Below, in pieces: positions 17,391 through 25,723 of a stretch of DNA of 64,000 nt (its first letter is position 1; every line of letters starts with the position of its first letter). Both the position numbers and the translations under genes were made by a program. The notes beneath the pieces were generated by a model that was given only the letters and a program-made list of their open reading frames with translations, was not told the DNA's origin and did no database searches. The stretch covers positions 81,313-145,312 of the forward strand of contig NZ_JAAVJH010000007.1 in assembly GCF_012035195.1 (NCBI RefSeq). Direction: 5' to 3'. The stretch is from Sphingomonas corticis (GTDB lineage: Bacteria > Pseudomonadota > Alphaproteobacteria > Sphingomonadales > Sphingomonadaceae).

Positions 17391-18499
17391 GCGGCATCCT
17401 TGGTCGCAAGGGGGAGGTCGAGCTGGCGCGCGATCGCTTCCAGCTCGTCGACGCGGTGGGCGCAGCTATGCCGCGCGCGAACGGTTTCGAGGCCGCTGGC
17501 GACCAGCGCGGCACGAAGGGCCGCATCGTCGCGCAGCGCGGCGAGGTGGCGGGCCATCTCCGCGCCGTCGCGCGCGACGAGATAGTCGGTGCCGGGGCGG
17601 AACAGCCCCTCGGCATCGTCCCACGGCGCGGAGACCAGCGGGATCCCGCAGGCCAGCGCCTCGAAGACGCGGATCGTTGGGATACCGGGGAGGATCGTCG
17701 AGTAATAGCGCCGCGGCACGTGGACGGTGGCGAGGTGGCGCGCGAAGATGTCCGGCGCACCGGCGTTGGGCGCCCAGCCGTGATAGCGCGCACCGTACCG
17801 CGCCAGCATGGCCTTCGCCTCGTCCGGGTAGCGCACGCCGTAGATGTCGAGCGGCAGCGCGGCGTCACGCGCGGGGGCGAGCAGGAAGCGCTCGATCTCC
17901 TCGGTCCGTTCGCCGTCGCCCCAATTGCCGATCCACACGATCCCCTCGCGCGGACCCTCGCGCTCCGGCGGGTGGAAGCGGGTGAGGTCCGCGGCCTCGT
18001 GCCAGGTCCACACGCGGTCGCCCCAGCCCCAGCCGCGGTACACCTCCGACAGCGTCTCGCCGAACGCCAGCACGCCGTCGTAGGCGGACAGGTCGTAGGC
18101 GCGCATCTCCTCCGGTGCGCTGACGGCGCGGTGGTGCGTGTCGTGGAACAGCAGGCGGAAGCGCCCGCCGCCGGCGCGCAGGCGGCCGATGCGCGCGACC
18201 AGATCGTGGTCGTTCCACTCGTGCACGATGACCAGCTCGGCGTCGCCGATCAGCGCGGCCACGTCCGCGTCCGCGGCGAAGGTGGTGGACGACAGGTCCG
18301 GATAGGCCCCGCGCCACGCCTCCAGCCCTGCCTCGCCGTGGTCGGTCAGCAGGTTCTGGAGGCTCCAGGCGCCTTCCGGCTCGTAGACGCGCACGTCGTG
18401 GCCGCGCCGCTGCAGTTCGCGCATCACCCCGCGCAGGAAGTGGGCGTTGCCGTGGTTCCAGCAGGACGCGAGACTGTGCGTGAAATAGGCGATCCTCAT
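17387..18499 (-). CDS. CgeB-like glycosyltransferase (GT-B)
   Basis: 370 residues starting MRIAYFTHSLASCWNHGNAH. The start at 18499 has a GAGGTGG ribosome site and overlaps the upstream stop by ATGA; the frame is open further upstream only as a shadow. The C-terminal donor motif IRVFEALACGIPLVSAPW is followed by GLFRPGTDYLVARDG. It also has LLFHDTHHRAVSAPEEM, a His-rich loop absent from the neighbours. It belongs with the other two CgeB-like paralogues, probably local duplicates that took on different linkages. Role: surface polysaccharide or glycan assembly in the cytoplasm. Confidence 0.82.
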   Translation of the reverse strand: MRIAYFTHSLASCWNHGNAHFLRGVMRELQRRGHDVRVYEPEGAWSLQNLLTDHGEAGLEAWRGAYPDLSSTTFAADADVAALIGDAELVIVHEWNDHDLVARIGRLRAGGGRFRLLFHDTHHRAVSAPEEMRAYDLSAYDGVLAFGETLSEVYRGWGWGDRVWTWHEAADLTRFHPPEREGPREGIVWIGNWGDGERTEEIERFLLAPARDAALPLDIYGVRYPDEAKAMLARYGARYHGWAPNAGAPDIFARHLATVHVPRRYYSTILPGIPTIRVFEALACGIPLVSAPWDDAEGLFRPGTDYLVARDGAEMARHLAALRDDAALRAALVASGLETVRARHSCAHRVDELEAIARQLDLPLATKDAA

Positions 18500-19575
18500 G
18501 CCGCCACCTCGCGCATCGCCGGCGCCGCGACGCGCGCGTACAGACGCGCCATCGCGCGCGCGGTGGCGGTGGGCGTGTAGCGCGCCGCCCGTGCGGCGGC
18601 GGCGTCGCCGAGCCGGCACGCCTCGGCGGGATCGTCCGCCAGCCGCGCGATCGCATCGGCCCAGTGCGCCGGATCCTCGCCGGCGACGAACAGCGCCGCA
18701 TCCTGCCACAGCTCGCGGAACACCGGCATGTCGGCGAGCACCAGCGGGCATCCCGCCCCCGCGGCCTCGAGCACGGCGAGGCCGAACGGCTCGAACCGCG
18801 CCGCGGACACGAACATCGGCCGTGCGGACAACCGCTCGGCCAGCGCCGCGGCGCCGAGCGTACCGAGGTGCGCCAGATGCGCGGGCGCCACCGTCTCGCC
18901 GTGGGGCGCGATCAGCGGTCCGGCCGCCTCGAAGGCGAAGGGCAGCCGTGCCGCCACCGCATCGAGCAGCGGCGTCGCCTTTGCGGCATCCCACAGCCGT
19001 CCCGCGGTGAAGGCGCGGCGCGCGGGCGTCGCGCCAGATTTCGGCGGCACCGCGCGGCCGTTGTGCACGGCGACGGGATCGACCGGCAGACCGTAGCGCC
19101 GCCGCACCGCCGCGCCGTAGGCGGCGCTCGGCACCACCACCGCGTCGGCGCGGCGCAGGCCGTCGGCCGCCAGGGCGGCGTGCCAGGCGTATCGCGCGGG
19201 CAGCGGCTCGCCCGGGCGCGTCGCCTCCCACCAGGTCGCGATCGCGCCGTGATCCACCGCCACCACCGGCACGTCGAATGTGGCCGCGGCGGCCAGCGCG
19301 GGCGAGTTCAGCTGCACGACCTCGGCACGCCCGGATCGCGCCAGGTCAACGATCGCCGCGGCCGCGGCGCGGACCGCCGCGGCGTCCTCCGCCAGCCAGT
19401 CGAGCGGCAGCCCGGTGGCGATCACGCGCACGCCCGCCACCTCGTCGACCGATCCCGGCCCCATGTGCGCGATCGTGACGTCGTGGTCGCCCGACAGCGC
19501 AACGGCGAGGTCGGTGGCATATTGCCACACCCCGCCGACCGAATCCGCCGTCATCAGGACGCGGCGCTTCCTCAT
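18496..19575 (-). CDS. GT4-like glycosyltransferase
   Basis: 359 residues starting MRKRRVLMTADSVGGVWQYA, a typical GT4 N-terminus with a glycine-rich acceptor loop. The C-terminal half has RFEPFGLAVLEAAGAGCPLV, the E-x7-E donor-binding motif of retaining GT4 enzymes, followed by ADMPVFRELW. It is soluble, with no signal peptide. The start at 19575 overlaps the upstream epimerase stop by ATGA. Given the epimerases directly upstream, it is a candidate to use the sugar they make. Substrate unknown. Confidence 0.84.
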   Translation of the reverse strand: MRKRRVLMTADSVGGVWQYATDLAVALSGDHDVTIAHMGPGSVDEVAGVRVIATGLPLDWLAEDAAAVRAAAAAIVDLARSGRAEVVQLNSPALAAAATFDVPVVAVDHGAIATWWEATRPGEPLPARYAWHAALAADGLRRADAVVVPSAAYGAAVRRRYGLPVDPVAVHNGRAVPPKSGATPARRAFTAGRLWDAAKATPLLDAVAARLPFAFEAAGPLIAPHGETVAPAHLAHLGTLGAAALAERLSARPMFVSAARFEPFGLAVLEAAGAGCPLVLADMPVFRELWQDAALFVAGEDPAHWADAIARLADDPAEACRLGDAAAARAARYTPTATARAMARLYARVAAPAMREVAA

Positions 19576-20633
19576 CGCGCCGCGGCCCGCACCGCCGTCG
19601 CGCCGGGCAACGACAGGCCGCGCTCCGCCGCCAGCCACTGCGCCAGCGCGGCCACGCCGTCGCGCCAGTCCACCGCGGTACCAAGGCCGAGCGCGCCGCG
19701 CACGGCGCGCGTGTCCGCGACGAAGTAGCGCTGGTCGCCCGCCCGCCAATCCTCGAACGCGATGTCGGGCGCCCCGCCCGTCAGCTCGCCGATATACGCC
19801 AGCAGCGTGCGCAGGCTGACGGCATTGCCCGCCCCGCCGCCCAGGTTCAGCGCGCGCCCCGCCACCCGATCGATCCGCCGCCACGCCGCGAGATACGCGT
19901 CGACCGCATCGGAGACGTCGAGGATGTCGCGCACCTGATGCCCGTCGCCGTACAGCGTGATGCGCTCGCCCGTCAGCGCGCGGATCAGGAAGTGCGCGAC
20001 CCACCCCTGGTCCTCGGTCCCCATCTGCCGCTGGCCGTAGATGCAGCTCATCCGCAGCACCGCCGCGGGCACGCCGTAGCTGCGCGCGTAATCGAGCACA
20101 TACTGGTCCGCCGCCCCCTTGGAGCAGCCGTAGGGCGTGTGGAAGTCGAGCGGCCGGTCCTCGCCGATGCCATGCGCGCGCAGGCCCGGGTCGGCGGGCA
20201 GATAGCCCGCGTCGGTCGCGACGAAGGCGACATCGGCGAGGTCGCCGTAGACCTTGTTGGTCGAGGCGAAGACGACGGGCGTGGTCGCGCCCTTCGCGCG
20301 GATCGCCTCCAGCAGGTTGAACGTGCCGAGGATGTTGATCGTCAGATCGTCGCGCGGATCGGCCAGGCTGGTCGTCACCGCCACCTGCGCCGCCATGTGG
20401 AACACCGCGTCGGTATCCGCCACCGCGCGCCGCAGCGCGTCCTCGTCGCGGATGTCGGCGACGACGTCGACGATGCGCGCGCCGTGCCGGTCCTTCAGCC
20501 ACGCGAGGTTCCGCTCCACGCCGGCGCGGGACAGCGCGTCGTAGACGATGACGTCGTGCCCCTCCCCCGCCAGCCGGTCGGCGATGTTCGACCCGATGAA
20601 GCCGGCCCCGCCGGTGACGAGGACCGTGCTCAC
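19572..20633 (-). CDS. CDP-paratose 2-epimerase-like NAD-dependent epimerase
   Basis: 353 residues from a GTG that overlaps the upstream stop (GTGA). VTGGAGFIGSNIA is the NAD-binding loop. STNKVYGDL and YGCSKGAADQYVLDYARSYG (the YxxxK-equivalent region) and RMSCIYGQRQMGTEDQGWVA closely match the CDP-paratose/CDP-tyvelose 2-epimerase group rather than GalE or RmlB. That group inverts C2 of a CDP-3,6-dideoxyhexose. No CDP-glucose dehydratase or paratose synthase is visible here, so the true substrate may be a different NDP-sugar. It works with the preceding epimerase and the downstream glycosyltransferases. Confidence 0.78.
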   Translation of the reverse strand: MSTVLVTGGAGFIGSNIADRLAGEGHDVIVYDALSRAGVERNLAWLKDRHGARIVDVVADIRDEDALRRAVADTDAVFHMAAQVAVTTSLADPRDDLTINILGTFNLLEAIRAKGATTPVVFASTNKVYGDLADVAFVATDAGYLPADPGLRAHGIGEDRPLDFHTPYGCSKGAADQYVLDYARSYGVPAAVLRMSCIYGQRQMGTEDQGWVAHFLIRALTGERITLYGDGHQVRDILDVSDAVDAYLAAWRRIDRVAGRALNLGGGAGNAVSLRTLLAYIGELTGGAPDIAFEDWRAGDQRYFVADTRAVRGALGLGTAVDWRDGVAALAQWLAAERGLSLPGATAVRAAAR

Positions 20634-21745
20634 GCGACCAGGCCCCGGCGTTCCAGCTCGGCCCGCGCCTCGCCGACGCGATCCACCGCGGTCTGCTGGC
20701 CCACCCAGTCGGCGAGGACGGCGAGCCCCTCCTCGAAATCCTGCCGCGGCGCGAAGTCGATCGTCGCGCCCGCGCGGGCGATGTCGCCGAAGCAGTGGCG
20801 GATGTCGCCGATCCGCGCCTTGCCGACCACCTCGGGCGCGGCGTCGTTGCGCCCCATCGCGCGCGCCAGCGCCTCCGCCACCTCGGTCACGGAACGATCG
20901 CGGCCGGACCCGATGTTCAGCGTCTCGCCCACCGCACGCGGATCGACCAGCGCGTCGCAGAAGGCGCGCGCCACGTCGGACACGTGGACGAAGTCGCGAC
21001 GCTGCTGCCCGTCCTCGAACACCATCGGCCGCTGACCGTTGAGCAGCCGCGAGGCGAAGATCGCGAGGACGCCGGTATAGGGATTGGAGAGCGCCTGCCC
21101 CGGCCCGTAGACGTTGAAGAGGCGCAGGCACGTCGTCTCGATGCCGTAGGGCGCGCCCATGATGTGCGTGGTGCGCTCCTGCACGTATTTGTTGAGCGCG
21201 TAGATCGAGGCGAGCGTCGGCCGCTTCGTCTCGGGGGTCGGCACCGGCACCAGCGGTCGGCCCGCCGTATCGACCGGATCCCACACCGCCTGCCCGTCGC
21301 GCACCGTGCCGCGCTCGGCATCCTCTACCAGATTGCCGTCGGCGTCCCGGTACAACCCCTCACCGTAGATGCTCATCGAAGACGCGGTGACGACGCGGCG
21401 CACCGGGCGGTCGATCAGGCGTTCGAAGAGCACGGCGGTGCCGACATCGTTGGTCGAGGTGTAGCGCTCCACCTCGTACATCGATTGGCCGACGCCCACT
21501 TCCGCGGCGAGGTGGACGACCGCATCGACACCTTCGAGCGCGCGCGCCACGGCGTCGCCGTCGCGCACGTCGCCGCGGATCAGCTCGACCTCGTCGTTCA
21601 GCATCGCCGATCCGTCCACGTGGCCATGCACCTGTTCGATCAGCGCATCGAGCGCGCGCACGCGATGGCCGCGGCGCAGCAGTTCCTGGCATACGGAACG
21701 ACCGATGAAGCCGGCCCCGCCGGTCACGAGAATATGTTCGGCCAC
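20630..21745 (-). CDS. NAD-dependent epimerase/dehydratase (dTDP-L-rhamnose 4-epimerase-like)
   Basis: 371 residues, first gene of the six-gene glycan operon. The GTG at 21745 follows a strong AGGGGAG ribosome site. It has VTGGAGFIGRSV, the Ser-rich SSMSIYGEGLY, the catalytic YALNKYVQE and LRLFNVYGPGQALSNPY. The SSMSIYGEG motif with a long insert before YALNK is typical of the dTDP-L-rhamnose 4-epimerase/WbiB-like group, which feeds talose- or rhamnose-type sugars into O-antigen. The assignment within extended SDRs is moderate. Transcription probably starts in the AT-rich region with tandem operator repeats just upstream. Confidence 0.75.
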   Translation of the reverse strand: MAEHILVTGGAGFIGRSVCQELLRRGHRVRALDALIEQVHGHVDGSAMLNDEVELIRGDVRDGDAVARALEGVDAVVHLAAEVGVGQSMYEVERYTSTNDVGTAVLFERLIDRPVRRVVTASSMSIYGEGLYRDADGNLVEDAERGTVRDGQAVWDPVDTAGRPLVPVPTPETKRPTLASIYALNKYVQERTTHIMGAPYGIETTCLRLFNVYGPGQALSNPYTGVLAIFASRLLNGQRPMVFEDGQQRRDFVHVSDVARAFCDALVDPRAVGETLNIGSGRDRSVTEVAEALARAMGRNDAAPEVVGKARIGDIRHCFGDIARAGATIDFAPRQDFEEGLAVLADWVGQQTAVDRVGEARAELERRGLVA

Positions 21746-21769
21746 GTCTCCCCTTCCCCACCTTGCGAG

Positions 21770-21800
21770 TTGATCCGCATCAAGAATTGATGAGGATCAA
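21770..21800. promoter_or_regulatory. Tandem TTGAT-N4-ATCAA inverted-repeat operators
   Basis: Two perfect copies, TTGATCCGCATCAA (21770-21783) and TTGATGAGGATCAA (21787-21800), have centres 17 bp apart. A third imperfect copy, TTGATCTTCATCGA, lies at 21839-21852. All are in the AT-rich gap between the divergent glycan operon and the histidine phosphatase. The layout suggests cooperative binding of a dimeric regulator that is not encoded nearby. Confidence 0.5.
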
Positions 21801-21809
21801 TATCAATTT

Positions 21810-21838
21810 CTGACTTGGATCAGCTGCAGCTTTATACC
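21810..21838 (+). promoter_or_regulatory. Candidate sigma-70 promoter for the histidine phosphatase
   Basis: CTGACT (21810-21815) and TATACC (21833-21838) are separated by 17 bp, each matching four of six consensus bases. They are flanked by the operator repeats, and the third copy falls over the expected start site. Weak on its own; supported by position. Confidence 0.35.
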
Positions 21839-21931
21839 TTGATCTTCATCGATCGTTTCGTTCACAACTCGATTGCCAATGCTTCTTCTTCATCTTTGTT
21901 CCCGTTGAACTTTCCGGCCGGATCGGACGAA

Positions 21932-22519
21932 ATGACGAACACGATCCTGCTGGCGCGGCACGGCACGCACGATGAAGTCGGACGGGTATTGAGCGGCCGG
22001 TCAGAGATCGCGCTGAACGTCGCCGGCCGCGAAGAGGCGGAGGCGATGGCGCGCACACTGCGCGACGTGCCGCTCGGCTCGATCCACGCCAGCCCCCGCC
22101 GCCGCACGATGGAGACCGCACTGCCGGTGGCGCACGAACACGGACTTTCGGTGGTTCGGGCCGCGGCCCTGGACGAAATCGATTTCGGCCGCTTCACCGG
22201 CCTTGCCTTCGACGCGCTGGAGAGCGACGCCGACTGGCGCGCGTGGAACGAGCACCGGGGCACCGCGCGCTGCCCGGGAGGCGAGACGATGGCGGAGGTG
22301 ATCGCGCGCGCGGGCGCCTACCTGCGCGCGTTGCCCGTTTCGGAGGCGCCGATCCTGTGCGTGACGCACTGCGACGTGATCCGCGGGCTGGTGGCGGACG
22401 CGCGCGGCGACGGGCTGGACCGCCTGTACGCGCTACCCTGCGATCCCGGCTCGCTGACCGAAGTGGTGGTGACCGGCGAGCGCCTGTGCGTCGTGGCGCT
22501 CAACCGGCGGCCAGGCTGA
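21932..22519 (+). CDS. Histidine phosphatase family protein
   Basis: 195 residues from the ATG at 21932 (MTNTILLARHGTH). The upstream in-frame extension has no ribosome site and overlaps the operator region. The phosphoryl-accepting His is in LARHGTH; HASPRRRTMETA and the second His in CVTHCDVIRGL complete the phosphoglycerate-mutase-like fold. Members dephosphorylate small metabolites such as sugar phosphates or alpha-ribazole phosphate. No cobalamin genes are near, so a sugar-phosphate role beside the glycan operon is more likely. Its 3' end overlaps the convergent DUF6165 gene by 20 bp. Confidence 0.85.
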   Translation: MTNTILLARHGTHDEVGRVLSGRSEIALNVAGREEAEAMARTLRDVPLGSIHASPRRRTMETALPVAHEHGLSVVRAAALDEIDFGRFTGLAFDALESDADWRAWNEHRGTARCPGGETMAEVIARAGAYLRALPVSEAPILCVTHCDVIRGLVADARGDGLDRLYALPCDPGSLTEVVVTGERLCVVALNRRPG

Positions 22520-22922
22520 TCGCGGGCGCCGTGTCCGCGTAGCTCTTCTCCTCGACAAGGTCCGATTCCAGCTCCTCGTTGATCGCACGCTTGATCGCGG
22601 CGCGCCGGTCGTTCTGTTGGTAGACGGCGCGCGCCAGCGCGACGAAGTCGGTGCCGAAGTCGGTCGCCGCCTCGCGCTCGCGGATGGCGTCCTCGATATC
22701 CCACAACCGCTCGTTCACCTGCTTCAGCGCGACGACCAGCGTGGCCACCGCATCCTGACGCATCACCTCGGCACCGATGCGGCGGAGCAGCCCGTACTCG
22801 CGCAGCACGTTCGCGCGAGCCTCCGCCTTCGCAATCCGGTCGCGCTTGATCTCGAGGATCGTGATCTTGTCGAGCAATTCACCCCAGGAGACGGGGACCG
22901 AGGGAGTCGCGATGCTGGCCAT
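22500..22922 (-). CDS. DUF6165 family protein
   Basis: 140 residues starting MASIATPSVPVSWGELLDKI, then TILEIKRDRI, the conserved opening of DUF6165. The remainder is helical and charged (KQVNERLWDIEDAIREREA; YQQNDRRAAIKRAINEELES). The family is widespread next to surface-glycan and TPR/glycosyltransferase genes, with no known activity. The start at 22922 is chosen because the conserved domain begins there; the longer frame is a shadow of the upstream gene. It overlaps the end of the GT9-like gene by 44 bp, indicating translational coupling. Confidence 0.75.
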   Translation of the reverse strand: MASIATPSVPVSWGELLDKITILEIKRDRIAKAEARANVLREYGLLRRIGAEVMRQDAVATLVVALKQVNERLWDIEDAIREREAATDFGTDFVALARAVYQQNDRRAAIKRAINEELESDLVEEKSYADTAPAISLAAG

Positions 22923-23820
22923 GGTTTGCCCTTTTGACGCAAGGAGAAGAAGCGTGCCCCGGCAGGTCGCGCCGAAGACGGGAGACGGCGCCCGCCCAGT
23001 CGCCGGGGCGCGGCTGCGCGTAGAGGCGGGCATGCGGGTACCAGGGCGTGTCGCGCGCGGCCGGATCCCAGCGCCAGTCGGGTTCGGCCTTCAGCAGCAG
23101 CCAGGTCGGCCGGCCCAACGCGCCGGCGAGATGCGCGATCATCGTGTCCACCGTGACGACCAGCGCGCACCCGGCGACCAGCGCCGCGGTCTGCTCCATG
23201 TCGAAGGGGCAGCCGCCCGGGTTCAGCACCGGAAGCGCGCTCGCCGCCGCGACCAGCGTGACGCACGGATACGCGCGCGCGACCGGTCCCAGCAGGGCGG
23301 GCGACAGCGACCGTGACGGATCCCATCCTCCAGCAGCATGGCACAGGCCGATCGCGCCCGACGGCAGCGGCACGGGGGGGACCGACAGATACGCCGCCGG
23401 TGCATCCTGCGGCCGCGCGCGCAGGACGAGCGGCAGGTCGCCGATCTCCACGTCGCAGCCGCGCGGCGGCAGCGGATGCGCCGGATCGAAGGGGTGGAAG
23501 GCGATCGACGGAAAGGCGCGCGACACCAGCGGCAGCAAGCTCTCCTGCACCTCCACCGCCACGCTCGCGGCGCGGGCGGCGAGCAGCGGCAGGAAGCGCG
23601 CGAACTGCAACGTGTCGCCCAGCCCGTGGTAGCAGCGCACCAGCACGTCGCGCCCGTCCACCGGCTCGCCGCTCCACACCCAGCGCAGGTGATAGGGAAG
23701 GGCCGGATCGTCGCGCGTCGCCGGATCGCGGGCGACGAGGCTGGCCAGTGCCATGTCCCACGCGCGCTCGTACGCGCCGCTGCGCATCGCCGCCGTCCAG
23801 TCGTCCACACCCGCCGCCAT
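22879..23820 (-). CDS. GT9/heptosyltransferase-like glycosyltransferase domain protein
   Basis: 313 residues from the ATG at 23820 (MAAGVDDWTAAMRSG). The body carries VRCYHGLGDTLQFARFLPLL, the start of the glycosyltransferase-9-like fold often found behind TPR domains, and VVTVDTMIAHLAGALGRPTW with LLKAEPDWRW, the conserved nucleotide-sugar pocket of that fold. No TPRs precede it here, so it is shorter than the usual TPR-GT9 proteins. The C-terminal tail (CVKRANHGQ) runs into the DUF6165 start. It probably acts with DUF6165 on a surface glycan or protein glycosylation; substrate unknown. Confidence 0.72.
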   Translation of the reverse strand: MAAGVDDWTAAMRSGAYERAWDMALASLVARDPATRDDPALPYHLRWVWSGEPVDGRDVLVRCYHGLGDTLQFARFLPLLAARAASVAVEVQESLLPLVSRAFPSIAFHPFDPAHPLPPRGCDVEIGDLPLVLRARPQDAPAAYLSVPPVPLPSGAIGLCHAAGGWDPSRSLSPALLGPVARAYPCVTLVAAASALPVLNPGGCPFDMEQTAALVAGCALVVTVDTMIAHLAGALGRPTWLLLKAEPDWRWDPAARDTPWYPHARLYAQPRPGDWAGAVSRLRRDLPGHASSPCVKRANHGQHRDSLGPRLLG

Positions 23821-23868
23821 GATGGCGCCAAAGCCGCGAGGGCAGTGGCGGTTCCGTCGCCCGGTCAA

Positions 23869-23893
23869 GGAACGTAGCCCGGATCCGAACGTT
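23869..23893 (+). promoter_or_regulatory. Consensus EcfG (general stress response) promoter
   Basis: GGAAC (23869-23873), a 16-bp spacer, then CGTT (23890-23893): an exact match to the GGAAC-N16-17-CGTT consensus of the alphaproteobacterial general-stress sigma factor EcfG. It is about 90 bp before the methyltransferase ATG and correctly oriented for the operon from 23,980. Confidence 0.68.
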
Positions 23894-23979
23894 CGCGAAA
23901 CGATGATCCAGCTTCAATAAAGCTTGGATTGACCTGTATTAATTGCCAACGATCGCCGATCGGGCGAAACCCGGGGGAC

Positions 23980-24798
23980 ATGAGTGTGACCGCCGAACCC
24001 ACGCCGCACGACGACGCGATGGTCCATGCGCTGCGCCAGCGCGTGGGCGCACTCGGCCCGTGGTTCCACAACATCGATCTCGGCGGGGTGAAGACTGCGC
24101 CCGACCATTTTCTGGGCGATTATCCCGCGGAGAAGTATGCGCGCTTCGCCGATGCGGTCCCGCGCGACCTGACGGGCAAGAGCGTGCTCGACATCGGCTG
24201 CAACGCCGGCTTCTACTCGGTGGAGATGAAGCGCCGCGGCGCCGCGCGGGTGGTCGGCATCGACAGCGACGACCGCTACCTCGCGCAGGCGCGGCTGGCG
24301 ATCGACACGCTCGGCTTCGACGGCGTCGAGTTCCGCAACCTCTCCGTCTACGACGTGGGCGCGCTGGGCGAGCGGTTCGACCTCGTGATCTTCATGGGCG
24401 TGCTCTATCACCTGCGCCACCCGCTGCTGGCGATGGATCTGATCCGCGAGCACGTCGCGGGCGACCTGATGCTCTTCCAGACGATGCAGCAGGGATCGAC
24501 CGAGGTGGAGGCGGTGCCGGAGGATCATCCCTTCTACGCGCCCGGCACCTTCGTGCCCCCGGCCTATTTCGACGCTCCCGGCTATCCGAAGATGCACTTC
24601 ATCGAGCGGCGCTTCGCCGGCGACTGGACCAATTGGTGGGCGCCCAATGCCGCCTGCACCCAGGCGATGCTGCGCGCGGCCGGGTTCGCCGTGGAGCCCA
24701 CGGCGGAAGCCGACGTCTACCTGTGCCGCACCGCGCCGGTTCCGTTCGCGAAATTCGGGCCGGCCGCGGTGTATCCTGCGAAAGGGAATCTTGCGTGA
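23980..24798 (+). CDS. SAM-dependent methyltransferase (CmoB-like, sugar-cluster type)
   Basis: 272 residues from the ATG at 23980, preceded by GGGGGA; the longer TTG start at 23929 lacks a ribosome site. The SAM-binding motif I is VLDIGCNAGFYSVEMKRRG, with acidic GIDSDDRYL after strand 2 and DLVIFMGVLYHLRHP as motif post-I/II. This architecture, including WFHNIDL and DYPAEKY, is shared with CmoB-like tRNA enzymes, but the genomic partners (a permuted glycosidase, an alcohol dehydrogenase, a Gfo/Idh oxidoreductase) mark the separate family annotated TIGR04290. The substrate is unknown. It overlaps the next gene by GTGA and is probably stress-induced. Confidence 0.82.
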   Translation: MSVTAEPTPHDDAMVHALRQRVGALGPWFHNIDLGGVKTAPDHFLGDYPAEKYARFADAVPRDLTGKSVLDIGCNAGFYSVEMKRRGAARVVGIDSDDRYLAQARLAIDTLGFDGVEFRNLSVYDVGALGERFDLVIFMGVLYHLRHPLLAMDLIREHVAGDLMLFQTMQQGSTEVEAVPEDHPFYAPGTFVPPAYFDAPGYPKMHFIERRFAGDWTNWWAPNAACTQAMLRAAGFAVEPTAEADVYLCRTAPVPFAKFGPAAVYPAKGNLA

Positions 24799-25715
24799 TC
24801 GAAGCGGCGATGATCTGGAACGAGCCGAACAACAAGTCGCACTGGGACCCCGAACTCGATCCCGACTGGTCGATCTACGCCGACACCGTCATCCGCGCCG
24901 GCGCCGCCATTCGCGCGATGAACCCCGCGGTCACCCGCGTGCTCGGCGGCATGTCGCCGATCGACCCGCAATGGGTGAACCGGATGCGCGGGCACGGCGC
25001 GCTGAACGCGGTGGACGTGGTCGCCGTCCACGGCTTCCCGCTGGACTGGAACCTGTGGTCGATCCACGACTGGCCGGCGAAGATCGCGGAGATCGAGGCG
25101 GTGGTTCCCGACAAGCCGGTGTGGGTGACCGAGGTCGGCGTCGGCAGCTTCGGTGCGGAGGAGGTGCAGGTATTCGGCGTGGAGAAGACCGCCGAGCTGC
25201 TCGTCGGCCGCGTACCCAACATCTACTGGTATTCCCTCTTCGACCTGCCGCACGAATGGGGTGCGACGACGCGGCACCGCGAGGCGGAAGGATCGAGCTA
25301 CTATCGCCACTTCTACATGGGGCTGATCCGCGCCGACGGCACGCCCAAGCCGTCGCTTGAAGCGTACGCCCGCCACGCCGCGGACATGGGGCTGATGCAG
25401 TGGTTCCATTTCGAGGATCCGCGGCTGGACGACGCCGTCGCGTGGATGCGGCGGCTCGGGGTGCGCAAGCTGCGCACGGGCCTCAGTTGGGCGGACCGCC
25501 TCCGGCCGGGCGCGCTCGACTGGTTCGACCGGATGATGGGCGCGCTGGAGGAGTTCGACGTCACCGTCACCTTCTGCTTCACGCCCGAGCATCTCGGCGT
25601 CCAGCCGCACCACACCAGTCCGGCGCGCGAGCCGCAGCTGTTCGCCGACTTCTGTGCTGAGATGATCGACCGCTACGCGCCGGCGCCCGCGCTTCCCCTC
25701 GTCGCCACCGCGTGA
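24795..25715 (+). CDS. Clan-A (GH39/beta-xylosidase-like) glycosidase with circularly permuted barrel
   Basis: 306 residues from a GTG overlapping the methyltransferase stop. The acid/base signature IWNEPNN (Glu10) is almost at the N-terminus, followed by the nucleophile-type VWVTEVG (Glu113) and YWYSLFDLP. Segments that normally form the first strands of such a TIM barrel, KLRTGLSWADRLRP (225-238) and VTVTFCFTPEHLG (256-268), come last. The order is strands 4-8 then 1-3. The frame upstream lacks the missing strands, so this is not a wrong start. No signal peptide, so a cytoplasmic enzyme acting on a small glycoside is expected. Partner of the methyltransferase and the two oxidoreductases. 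Confidence 0.75.
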   Translation: MIEAAMIWNEPNNKSHWDPELDPDWSIYADTVIRAGAAIRAMNPAVTRVLGGMSPIDPQWVNRMRGHGALNAVDVVAVHGFPLDWNLWSIHDWPAKIAEIEAVVPDKPVWVTEVGVGSFGAEEVQVFGVEKTAELLVGRVPNIYWYSLFDLPHEWGATTRHREAEGSSYYRHFYMGLIRADGTPKPSLEAYARHAADMGLMQWFHFEDPRLDDAVAWMRRLGVRKLRTGLSWADRLRPGALDWFDRMMGALEEFDVTVTFCFTPEHLGVQPHHTSPAREPQLFADFCAEMIDRYAPAPALPLVATA

Positions 25716-25723
25716 TGCCCGCC

